Origin: Prevotella sp.
GTDB taxonomy: Bacteria > Bacteroidota > Bacteroidia > Bacteroidales > Bacteroidaceae
Reading direction: 5' to 3'
Assembly (NCBI GenBank): GCA_021203705.1
Contig: JAJQAR010000100.1
Span: 1 to 7,536 of the forward strand
DNA length: 7,536 bases
Shown here piece by piece: positions 1 to 6,267 of the stretch; positions within the stretch are counted from its first letter, which is position 1; each line of letters opens with the position of its first letter. The position numbers and the translations under genes were made by a program. The notes beneath the pieces were generated by a model, which saw only the letters and a list, made by a program, of their open reading frames with translations, did not search any database and was not told the DNA's origin.

Positions 1-492
1 GCCGAGGATTATGTCTAAGGTAAAAAATTGCAAAGCAAAGTCAATAGGTTTAAGCGCATTCAGAGTGTCCATAGCCAAACTCATGTCGCTCTTCTGTATT
101 CCATAAAGGTCCATGACGGTCTTGAACTCTGGGCGTGATATTGTTTCCGTGTATTGCGTCATTAGGTAACCGTTGTCGATGAACTGCAAATATACGTATT
201 GCCCCACTGCCATTATCAATGAAGCATACAGGTAAATCAATATGCTGTAACAGAAGGCACGACGGAACGAAATCACCCCATCGAGAATGTTGTCACGGAA
301 ACGGCGCAGACGCATGGCTGCCCACACTATTGAGGCTGCACCGATCAACAAACTCACTAAGCCCCATAGCGCATTGATGAAATTGCCCAAGAAACAGGCG
401 AAACTGACTATCCACATGCAGCCCACTAACGCCCCATCGATTTGGGCGAATGCTTTCACCTGTTCAAATTCTGCACGTGTAGCCATCGTCAT
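1..492 (-). CDS. DUF4199-type membrane protein (partial, C-terminus outside window)
   Basis: The minus strand is open for 164 codons from ATG at 492 to the window edge, with no stop, so the protein is cut at its C-terminus. It begins MTMATRAEFEQVKAFAQIDG. Hydrophobic segments lie at about residues 21-40, 42-60 and 80-104. A polar stretch at about 105-150 follows, and a further hydrophobic segment begins at the cut. The motif DGVISFRRAF at 71-80, just before the third segment, and the overall layout resemble the DUF4199 family of Bacteroidota inner-membrane proteins, whose function is unknown. ATG at 486 (MATRAEF) is an equally possible start; both lie just downstream of a -7 promoter element and neither has a Shine-Dalgarno site. 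The family call comes from recognising the layout and motif, so it is moderately sure. Related genomes often place a glycosyltransferase gene next to this one, but that side is outside the window. Confidence 0.72.
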   Translation of the reverse strand, partial: MTMATRAEFEQVKAFAQIDGALVGCMWIVSFACFLGNFINALWGLVSLLIGAASIVWAAMRLRRFRDNILDGVISFRRAFCYSILIYLYASLIMAVGQYVYLQFIDNGYLMTQYTETISRPEFKTVMDLYGIQKSDMSLAMDTLNALKPIDFALQFFTLDIILG

Positions 493-507
493 TTGTTGTT
501 TGAATTG

Positions 508-515
508 CAAAAGTA
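508..515 (-). promoter_or_regulatory. Bacteroidota -7 promoter element for the DUF4199 gene
   Basis: On the minus strand the sequence reads TACTTTTG followed by CA, an exact match to the Bacteroidota -7 consensus TAnnTTTG. It lies 15 bases upstream of ATG 492, predicting a leader of only about 10-17 bases. No TTTG is present at the usual 19-21 base spacing, so the -33 half is weak or absent and the call rests on the -7 element and its position. Confidence 0.55.
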
Positions 516-650
516 CGTATTTTCTTTAACATAATGGGTTGTTATCCCCTTTTTTTGATTTTTTATGCAATAACTTCTATCTGATTTGTTAAAATCCAAC
601 TGTTTCGCCTTTATTTTTAATAGATAATTGTGGGATGGTTTTATATTTAA
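516..650. other. AT-rich intergenic spacer, no gene seen
   Basis: This stretch between the DUF4199 promoter and the tRNA terminator is strongly AT-rich, with runs of T at about 550-563. Both strands lack a convincing gene: the short open frames reaching into it have no family resemblance. The A-rich minus-strand sequence upstream of the DUF4199 -7 element could help that promoter, but nothing specific is visible. Confidence 0.5.
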
Positions 651-686
651 TCAAAACACCCGACTTCAAGTATTTGAAATCGGGTG
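651..686 (-). terminator. Rho-independent terminator after tRNA-Ser
   Basis: Bases 657-669 pair with 674-686 to give a 13-position stem with one C/A mismatch (664 against 679) and a 4-base loop. Read on the minus strand, the stem ends in GGGTG and is followed by TTTTGATT, a short T-tract. It begins 36 bases beyond the 3' end of the tRNA. On the plus strand the hairpin is not followed by T residues, so it fits termination of the tRNA transcript. Confidence 0.75.
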
Positions 687-722
687 ATAAGTTCTGTAAA
701 ATGCTGATTTTCAATATAATTG

Positions 723-807
723 CGGAGAGAGAGGGATTCGAACCCCCGGTACCTCTCGGTACGACGGTTTTCAAGACCGTTGTAATCGACCACTCTACCA
801 TCTCTCC
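723..807 (-). tRNA. tRNA-Ser (anticodon UGA)
   Basis: The minus strand folds as an 85-base class II tRNA. The acceptor stem GGAGAGA/TCTCTCC is perfectly paired, with discriminator G, as expected for serine tRNAs. The anticodon stem ACGGT/ACCGT encloses the loop CTTGAAA, giving anticodon UGA (plus-strand positions 771-773), which reads UCA and related serine codons. The long variable arm GTACC-GAGA-GGTAC is typical of serine tRNA. The T-loop is TTCGAAT, closed by a 5-bp stem with one G-U pair. The 3' CCA is not encoded (the bases after the discriminator are CAA), so it must be added by nucleotidyltransferase. The T-loop uridine at position 55 is the usual TruB target; the anticodon is not of the GUN type used by the queuosine pathway. 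Confidence 0.97.
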
Positions 808-818
808 TAATGGCGGTG

Positions 819-850
819 CAAAGGTAAGACGTTTTTCTGATAATACCAAA
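819..850 (-). promoter_or_regulatory. Promoter of tRNA-Ser (Bacteroidota sigma-ABfr type)
   Basis: On the minus strand TTTG (847-850) is followed after 20 bases by TACCTTTG (819-826), matching the Bacteroides-type consensus TTTG-N19-21-TAnnTTTG in both halves. It ends 11 bases upstream of the mature tRNA 5' end, leaving only a few bases of leader for RNase P to remove. It faces away from the mutS2 promoter, with 36 bases between the two -33 elements. Confidence 0.82.
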
Positions 851-886
851 TTTTGCGCCGTTTTTATTTTTAACCTCTAACTTTAT

Positions 887-917
887 TTTGTGTTGTCTGC
901 AACTTAAACTACCTTTG
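887..917 (+). promoter_or_regulatory. Promoter of mutS2 (Bacteroidota sigma-ABfr type)
   Basis: TTTG at 887-890 is followed after 19 bases by TACCTTTG at 910-917, a full match to the Bacteroidota consensus. The -7 element ends only 4 bases before the mutS2 ATG at 922. Transcription would therefore start at or within a base or two of the start codon, implying a leaderless or nearly leaderless mRNA. Confidence 0.8.
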
Positions 918-921
918 CAGC

Positions 922-3456
922 ATGATTTATCCTAATACCTTTGAAAGCAAGATAGGTTTCAACGAAATTCGCTCCATGCTGCGTGAACGCTGCCTCAGTT
1001 CTTTGGGAAAGGAAAGGGTTGACAACATCGGGTTTTCGGCAAATACCGACATGATAAACCAGTGGTTGCAGCAGGTGAGGGAGTTCCGCCGCCTTCAGGA
1101 GGAGGATGACAGTTTTCCTGTGCAGAATTATATTGATGTTCGGGAGGCTGTATCTCGTCTTCGTCCAGAGGGAACTCGTCTCGATGAAGCCGAACTGTTT
1201 GACCTTCGTCGCTCATTAGCGACAATACAGGAGATTGTAAAGCACTTGAACCGTACGGAAGAAGGGGAAGACAGCGATGGGGATAGGAAATACCCTTATC
1301 CAGCACTACATGCTCTGACTGTCGACGTGATTGTCTTTCCACAGTTGGTGCAGCAGATAGACAGAATTTTGGATAAATACGGTAGGATAAAAGACAATGC
1401 CTCACCTGACTTACAGAAGATACGCACAGAACTGCTTCGCACCGAGGGCGGCATATCAAAGATATTGAACGGCATACTCCGTGCCGCACAGAGTGAGGGT
1501 CTTGTGGAAAAGGACGTAACCCCGACAATTCGCGACGGGCGTTTGGTAATCCCCGTAACGCAGGGCTTGAAAAGGAAGATTAAGGGAATTGTACACGATG
1601 AGTCGGCTTCCGGCAAGACGGTGTTCATCGAACCTACTGAGGTGGTGGAGGCGAACAACCGTATCAGGGAACTTGAATCTGATGAGCGCAGGGAGATAAT
1701 ACGCATTTTGGCGGAGTTTTCAAAGTTGGTAAGACCGCATATCACACCGATTTTGGAATCTTATTCTTTCCTTGCCACAATCGACTTGATACGTGCCAAA
1801 GCGGAATTTGCCCGCTATATTAAGGGCTTTGAACCGCAAGTAGGCAAGCAACCGCATATTGACTGGGTACAGGCAATACACCCATTGTTGCAGATTTCCT
1901 TGTCGAAACAGGGGAAAAAGACTGTGCCGCTCGACATATTGCTTACTAAGGATAAGCGTATCTTGATAATCTCTGGTCCGAACGCAGGGGGTAAGTCGGT
2001 ATGTCTTAAAACGGTTGGCTTGCTTCAATATATGCTGCAATGTGGCATTTCCATCCCTGTTCGTGAAAATTCCAAGACGGGTATCTTCCAGAACATTCTC
2101 ATTGATATCGGTGATGAGCAGAGCATAGAGAATGATTTGAGTACGTATTCAAGTCATCTTACCAACATGAAGAACATGATTAAGTTCTCCAACGACCGCA
2201 CTCTGTTGCTGATAGACGAGTTTGGCAGTGGCACTGAACCGCAGATAGGCGGTGCGATAGCTGAGTCGGTGTTGAAACAGTTCTGCAACAAAATGGCATA
2301 CGCTGTGATTACTACCCACTACCAGAACCTCAAGCATTTTGCGGAGAATCATGATGGTGTGGTGAACGGTGCGATGCTTTATGACCGGCAGCAGATGAAT
2401 GCTTTGTTTCAGTTGTCTATCGGAAATCCGGGCAGTTCGTTTGCCATAGAGATAGCTCGCAAGACAGGACTACCGGAGGAGGTGATCCGTGATGCGAGTG
2501 AGATTGTCGGTAACGAGTATATCCAGAGTGATAAGTACCTGCAGGACATCGTGCGTGACAAGCGGTATTGGGAGAGTAAACGGCAGACTATCCACCAGCG
2601 TGAGAAGGTAATGGAGCAGACCATCGCTAAATACGAGAACGAGGTGCGTGAGTTGGAACAAAACCGCAAGGATGTGCTGCGTAAGGCGAAGGAACAGGCT
2701 GAGGAGCTTCTCCGTGAGAGCAACAAGAAGATTGAGAAAGCGATAAAGGAGATCCGTGAGAGTCAGGCTGAAAAGGCGGAGGCCAAGCGCATTCGTGATG
2801 AGTTGAATGCTTTCAAGGAGGAAATAAAAGATGTTGACACCACCGCTAACGACGAGATGATTGCCCGTAAGATTAAGCAGATACAGGAGCGTAAGGAGCG
2901 CAAGGAAAAGCGCAAGAAGGAGCGTGTCGCAAAGGACAAGGAGGCGGCTGCCGCATTGAAAGCCGCAAAGAAAAAGGTTGACGAGAATAGGGCAATAGAG
3001 AAAGACGATACCGTCCGCATCAAGGGGCTGACATCCGTTGGAAAGGTTGAGAATATCGACGGCAAGATTGCTACTGTGATTTTCGGTGATATGCGCACCA
3101 AAATGCGTGTTGACCGTTTGGAGCATGCGGAAATGCCCAAGAAAGAAGAGCCGAAACCGTATGTCTCTGTCGGCAGACAGACTCGTGATACTATCGACCA
3201 GCATAAGCTCAATTTCAAACAGGATATTGACGTGCGTGGCATGCGTGGCGATGAGGCGATAAATGCCGTTACTTATTTCATCGATGATGCTATTCTTGTC
3301 GGCATGACTCGTGTGCGTATTCTGCACGGAACAGGCTCTGGCATCCTCCGCCAACTTATCCGTCAGTACCTCTCCACAGTTCCCAATGTTGTAAGTTATC
3401 ACGACGAGCATGTGCAGTTTGGCGGTGCGGGAATCACCGTTGTTGATATAGAATAA
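922..3456 (+). CDS. mutS2: MutS2 ATPase with Smr domain
   Basis: This 844-residue protein is an endonuclease MutS2. As usual for the family it lacks the N-terminal mismatch-recognition domain of MutS and starts directly with the helical core. The ABC-type ATPase has Walker A GPNAGGKS at 352-359, Walker B LLLIDE at 428-433 followed by the FGSGTEP signature, and the switch histidine H466 in TTHYQN. A charged coiled coil spans about 530-690 and becomes very lysine/arginine-rich at 647-690. A small KOW-like beta domain follows at about 694-736. The C-terminal Smr domain has DVRG at 770-773 and HGTGSG at 802-807. Family work gives two roles: limiting homologous recombination by acting on branched DNA (Helicobacter) and splitting collided ribosomes (Bacillus). 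Which applies here is not shown. The start MIYPNTFESKIGF matches the conserved N-terminus of Bacteroidales relatives, supporting ATG 922 although no ribosome binding site precedes it. It is transcribed alone from its own promoter. Confidence 0.96.
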   Translation: MIYPNTFESKIGFNEIRSMLRERCLSSLGKERVDNIGFSANTDMINQWLQQVREFRRLQEEDDSFPVQNYIDVREAVSRLRPEGTRLDEAELFDLRRSLATIQEIVKHLNRTEEGEDSDGDRKYPYPALHALTVDVIVFPQLVQQIDRILDKYGRIKDNASPDLQKIRTELLRTEGGISKILNGILRAAQSEGLVEKDVTPTIRDGRLVIPVTQGLKRKIKGIVHDESASGKTVFIEPTEVVEANNRIRELESDERREIIRILAEFSKLVRPHITPILESYSFLATIDLIRAKAEFARYIKGFEPQVGKQPHIDWVQAIHPLLQISLSKQGKKTVPLDILLTKDKRILIISGPNAGGKSVCLKTVGLLQYMLQCGISIPVRENSKTGIFQNILIDIGDEQSIENDLSTYSSHLTNMKNMIKFSNDRTLLLIDEFGSGTEPQIGGAIAESVLKQFCNKMAYAVITTHYQNLKHFAENHDGVVNGAMLYDRQQMNALFQLSIGNPGSSFAIEIARKTGLPEEVIRDASEIVGNEYIQSDKYLQDIVRDKRYWESKRQTIHQREKVMEQTIAKYENEVRELEQNRKDVLRKAKEQAEELLRESNKKIEKAIKEIRESQAEKAEAKRIRDELNAFKEEIKDVDTTANDEMIARKIKQIQERKERKEKRKKERVAKDKEAAAALKAAKKKVDENRAIEKDDTVRIKGLTSVGKVENIDGKIATVIFGDMRTKMRVDRLEHAEMPKKEEPKPYVSVGRQTRDTIDQHKLNFKQDIDVRGMRGDEAINAVTYFIDDAILVGMTRVRILHGTGSGILRQLIRQYLSTVPNVVSYHDEHVQFGGAGITVVDIE

Positions 3457-3487
3457 CTATCTTCCTCTTATTAATAATAGTTAATCC

Positions 3488-3519
3488 TTTGCGTGAACGC
3501 AGAAAATTTTGTTACTTTG
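3488..3519 (+). promoter_or_regulatory. Promoter of the ftsX-queA cluster
   Basis: TTTG at 3488-3491 is followed after 20 bases by TTACTTTG at 3512-3519. This matches the Bacteroidota pattern except for T in place of A at the second base of TAnnTTTG. Predicted transcription starts near 3524, giving a leader of about 27 bases before the ftsX ATG. It lies in the only sizeable gap (94 bases) between mutS2 and queA, so it probably drives the whole five-gene run. Confidence 0.68.
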
Positions 3520-3550
3520 CACCAAATTAGGTGTATTATAACCTCAAGAA

Positions 3551-4429
3551 ATGGGTAAAAGTCGGAATAAACCCCGCGTCCGCCACGGATTGCAGGGTGT
3601 TACCTTGTGCATAAGCACTGCAATGGTGCTGATCTTATTGGGTATGGTGGTGTTCTCCGTGCTGACAGCACGGAACTTATCAGCGTATGTAAAGGAAAAC
3701 TTTACCGTAACCGTGATGTTGGGAGAGAACATAACTAACTCCGAGTCGCAACGCTTGTGCAACGACCTGAAGAAACGTCCTTACGTAAGTCATATCACTT
3801 ATATCAGCAAGGAACAGGCTCTGAAGGAACAGACAGAGGCTATGGGAACAGACCCCAGTGAGTTTTTGGGTGTCAACCCCTTTGTCGCCTCCATAGAGCT
3901 GCGGTTGAAAGCCGACTATGCCAACACCGATTCCCTTAAAGTTATAGAAAAGAAACTGCGGCGTAACACCAACGTTACCGACATCACATATCCCAGTGAC
4001 CTTATGGACAGCGTGAACCGCAATCTGCAGAAGATAAACCTCGTGCTTCTCATCCTTGCGGTGCTTCTCGCCTGCGTGTCATTCTCCCTTATCAACAACA
4101 CCGTGAAATTGGGCATGTACGCCCGTCGTTTCACCATACATACAATGAAACTTGTAGGTGCGTCATGGGGATTTATCCGCCGACCATTCCTGTACAATGC
4201 CTTGGGCATCGGACTTCTTGCTGCCATCATTGCTGATGGCGTTTTGGCATTCGGCATTTATGCCTTGTACACTTACGAACCTGCCGTCCTCAACGTGATA
4301 ACATGGGACGTTATGGCGATTACGGGCGGTGCCGTGTTCCTTCTCGGAATATTGATCACCTTGTTCTGCGCCATCTTCTCCGTCAACAAGTTCCTTAGGA
4401 TGAAGGCGGGCGACTTGTATAAAATCTAA
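3551..4429 (+). CDS. ftsX: Cell division protein FtsX
   Basis: This 292-residue inner-membrane protein has the FtsX layout: a short basic cytoplasmic N-terminus, TM1 at about 17-38, an extracytoplasmic domain at about 40-160, then TM2 (162-185), TM3 (216-240) and TM4 (254-278). The loop after TM2 carries the conserved KLVGA motif (200-204), and the protein ends with MKAGDLYKI, like other Bacteroidales FtsX. FtsX is the permease half of the ABC-like FtsEX complex, which in studied bacteria passes ATP hydrolysis by FtsE to periplasmic activators of peptidoglycan hydrolases at the division site. No ftsE is adjacent, so the ATPase must be encoded elsewhere. The gene is first in its operon and only 12 bases separate it from the DUF3098 gene. 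No Shine-Dalgarno sequence is seen before the ATG; the region is A-rich. Confidence 0.93.
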   Translation: MGKSRNKPRVRHGLQGVTLCISTAMVLILLGMVVFSVLTARNLSAYVKENFTVTVMLGENITNSESQRLCNDLKKRPYVSHITYISKEQALKEQTEAMGTDPSEFLGVNPFVASIELRLKADYANTDSLKVIEKKLRRNTNVTDITYPSDLMDSVNRNLQKINLVLLILAVLLACVSFSLINNTVKLGMYARRFTIHTMKLVGASWGFIRRPFLYNALGIGLLAAIIADGVLAFGIYALYTYEPAVLNVITWDVMAITGGAVFLLGILITLFCAIFSVNKFLRMKAGDLYKI

Positions 4430-4441
4430 TTAAAACATAAA

Positions 4442-4687
4442 ATGGATAAGAAAAACTTAGCATTAGGGCGGACAAACTTCATTCTCATCGCTGTGGGGAT
4501 GTTGATAGTAATCATCGGTTTCTTACTTATGAGCGGCGGCTGCTCCACAGAGACTATGTATGATGCAGAAATATTCAATGCCCGCCGCATAAAGGTAGCC
4601 CCTATCATCAGTTTTATCGGCTTCATCTCTATTGTCTATGCCGTTGTACGCAAGCCGGCTGACGACAAGAAAGTGGAAAAGAAATAA
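4442..4687 (+). CDS. DUF3098 small membrane protein
   Basis: This 81-residue protein has two predicted membrane helices, at about 13-32 and 52-69. A short polar loop between them holds the segment AEIFNARRIKVAP (42-54), and the tail is lysine-rich (DDKKVEKK). The size, two-helix layout and FNARRI-VAP motif match the DUF3098 family, which is found in Bacteroidota and has no assigned function. The basic ends suggest both termini are cytoplasmic with the loop outside, but that is inference. It lies 12 bases after ftsX and 12 bases before uppP, so it is surely co-transcribed with two envelope genes. The cysteine at 34 is not in a lipobox and follows the first helix, so I do not read it as a lipoprotein. 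Confidence 0.88.
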   Translation: MDKKNLALGRTNFILIAVGMLIVIIGFLLMSGGCSTETMYDAEIFNARRIKVAPIISFIGFISIVYAVVRKPADDKKVEKK

Positions 4688-4699
4688 TACCGACGACTT

Positions 4700-5539
4700 A
4701 TGGATTTACTGCAAACCGTAATCATCGCCATTGTGGAAGGACTGACGGAATTCCTGCCGGTGTCCTCCACAGGTCACATGATAATAGCGCAGAGCTTACT
4801 CGGTGTGGAAAGCACCGACTTTGTGAAGGCTTTCACCGTAATAATCCAGTTTGGTGCTATCGTGTCGGTAATATGCCTGTATTGGAGGAAATTCTTCTGT
4901 CCTACATCCGAACAGCAGGGTGTGTCTTACTGGAAGGCGATGTTCAACTTCTATGCCCGTCTCGTTGTCGGTGTACTGCCAGCGGTGGTGCTGGGGCTCG
5001 CTTTCAATGATTTCATCGAGTCTAATCTCGGTAATGTGCTCCTCGTGGCGGTGATGCTCATCCTCGGCGGTGTGTTCATGCTGTTCTGCGACCGCATATT
5101 CAACAAGGGCAGTGAGGATACAAAACTTACATATAAGCGTGCGCTCATCATCGGTCTTGTGCAGTGTATCTCCATGATACCAGGTGTCTCACGCTCTATG
5201 GCGACAATAGTAGGTGGTATGTCGCAGAAACTGACTCGCAAGGCGGCGGCGGAATTTTCTTTCTTCCTCGCCGTACCCACCATGTTCGGTGCTACTTGTC
5301 TTGAAACATATAAGCTGTTAAGTCATGGCGGTGGTTCGCTGCTCACTGCTGGTAACAACCTGCAGACATTGATAATAGGTTCTGTCGTGGCGTTCATCGT
5401 TGCGATAGCCGCTATAAAGTTCTTTATCAGTTATGTTACGAAGTACGGCTTTGCTGCATTTGGCTGGTACAGGATTATCGTGGGATTGGTGATAGTGATT
5501 TGCGCCCTGTGTGGCGTTGACCTGAAGATGGTGGACTGA
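4700..5539 (+). CDS. uppP: Undecaprenyl-diphosphate phosphatase (UppP/BacA)
   Basis: This 279-residue polytopic membrane enzyme removes a phosphate from undecaprenyl diphosphate, regenerating the lipid carrier used for peptidoglycan and other surface polymers; raising its level is known to give bacitracin resistance. Both family signatures are present. The first, EGLTEFLPVSSTGHM, spans residues 13-27; E13 and E17 form the (E/Q)xxxE motif and H26 is the conserved histidine. The second, PGVSRS, spans residues 161-166 and holds the catalytic arginine R165. Length is normal for the family (about 265-285). Several hydrophobic segments cover the rest, including the last about 60 residues. The start MDLLQTVIIAIVEG leaves the usual short N-terminus before the first motif. 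The gene ends only 5 bases before truB, which suggests translational coupling. Confidence 0.96.
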   Translation: MDLLQTVIIAIVEGLTEFLPVSSTGHMIIAQSLLGVESTDFVKAFTVIIQFGAIVSVICLYWRKFFCPTSEQQGVSYWKAMFNFYARLVVGVLPAVVLGLAFNDFIESNLGNVLLVAVMLILGGVFMLFCDRIFNKGSEDTKLTYKRALIIGLVQCISMIPGVSRSMATIVGGMSQKLTRKAAAEFSFFLAVPTMFGATCLETYKLLSHGGGSLLTAGNNLQTLIIGSVVAFIVAIAAIKFFISYVTKYGFAAFGWYRIIVGLVIVICALCGVDLKMVD

Positions 5540-5544
5540 TAGCT

Positions 5545-6264
5545 ATGAATTTTCACGAGGGTGTGATAATAGGCATCGACAAGCCATACGGGATGTCAAG
5601 TTTCAATGCTCTTGCCCGAGTGAGATATATACTCTCCCGAAAATTAGGGGTTAAGAAGATAAAGGTGGGGCATGCCGGCACTCTCGACCCGTTGGCGACT
5701 GGCGTGCTGATATTGTGCACTGGAAAAGCTACAAAACGTATCGACGAACTGCAACGATATACTAAGGAATACACGGCGACGCTCCAATTAGGAGCTACCA
5801 CTCCAAGTTACGATATGGAGCATTCCGTTGACCAGACTTATCCGACAGGTCATATAACGCTCCCTTTGATAGAGGAGACATTAAAGACTTTCATCGGGGA
5901 GATACAGCAGGTGCCGCCGGCATATTCTGCCTGCAAGATCAACGGCAAGCGTGCCTATAAGCTGATGAGGAAAGGCAACGAGGTGGAACTGAAACCTAAG
6001 ACGCTTGTCATAGAGGAGATAGAGATACTCTCATTCGACGCTGTGCAGATGCTGTTGAGTATCCGTGTGGTCTGCGGAAAAGGTACATATATCCGTGCGC
6101 TGGCTCGTGACATCGGTACCGCTCTCAATAGTGGCGCTTACCTTACGGCTCTCAGGCGTACACGAGTGGGCAACGTAAAAGTGGCTGACTGCATCAGTTT
6201 GGATGGCTTTGGGGAATGGCTTGACAGACAAACGATAGAAGACAACATAATAAGAGGAAATTAA
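5545..6264 (+). CDS. truB: tRNA pseudouridine(55) synthase TruB
   Basis: This 239-residue enzyme converts uridine 55 in the tRNA T-loop to pseudouridine. The catalytic aspartate is D48 in GHAGTLDPLATG, and Y76 (KEYTATL) matches the conserved active-site tyrosine. The motifs PPAYSACKINGKRAY (from residue 124) and KGTYIRALARDIG (from 179, with arginine R184) are also present. It is about 75 residues shorter than the E. coli enzyme because it lacks most or all of the C-terminal PUA domain, ending soon after the catalytic core. Short TruB proteins are common in Bacteroidota, so this is probably not a truncation: the reading frame is intact and queA starts 3 bases after the stop. It shares its transcript with uppP and queA. 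Confidence 0.95.
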   Translation: MNFHEGVIIGIDKPYGMSSFNALARVRYILSRKLGVKKIKVGHAGTLDPLATGVLILCTGKATKRIDELQRYTKEYTATLQLGATTPSYDMEHSVDQTYPTGHITLPLIEETLKTFIGEIQQVPPAYSACKINGKRAYKLMRKGNEVELKPKTLVIEEIEILSFDAVQMLLSIRVVCGKGTYIRALARDIGTALNSGAYLTALRRTRVGNVKVADCISLDGFGEWLDRQTIEDNIIRGN

Positions 6265-6267
6265 AAT

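Noticed and set aside
287..529. Plus-strand frame of 80 codons at the left end
   Set aside because: It is antisense to the DUF4199 gene, which has a better start, a promoter element and membrane-protein character.
635..880. Plus-strand frame of 81 codons and its minus-strand partner (589-849) over the tRNA
   Set aside because: Both run through the tRNA-Ser gene. The peptide containing REGFEPP is a familiar false translation of tRNA T-arm sequence.
995..1745. Two overlapping minus-strand frames (177 and 149 codons) opposite the mutS2 5' half
   Set aside because: They are shadows of mutS2 with no family resemblance, start signal or promoter element.
2470..3411. A long open frame of 313 codons on the minus strand inside mutS2
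   Set aside because: It lies opposite the coiled-coil, KOW and Smr regions of a clear mutS2 gene. Its leucine-rich sequence is what the complement of Lys/Glu-rich codons gives. It has no recognisable family or promoter.
3454..3483. Inverted repeat TAACTAT / ATAGTTA after mutS2, considered as a terminator
   Set aside because: The stem is only 7 AT-rich base pairs with a 16-base loop and no T-tract, so it is unlikely to terminate transcription.
4529..4546. Possible lipobox near GGC-S in the DUF3098 protein
   Set aside because: The cysteine (34) follows the first membrane helix but the preceding residues (MSGG) lack the Leu and small residue pattern of a lipobox. The family is a two-helix membrane protein.
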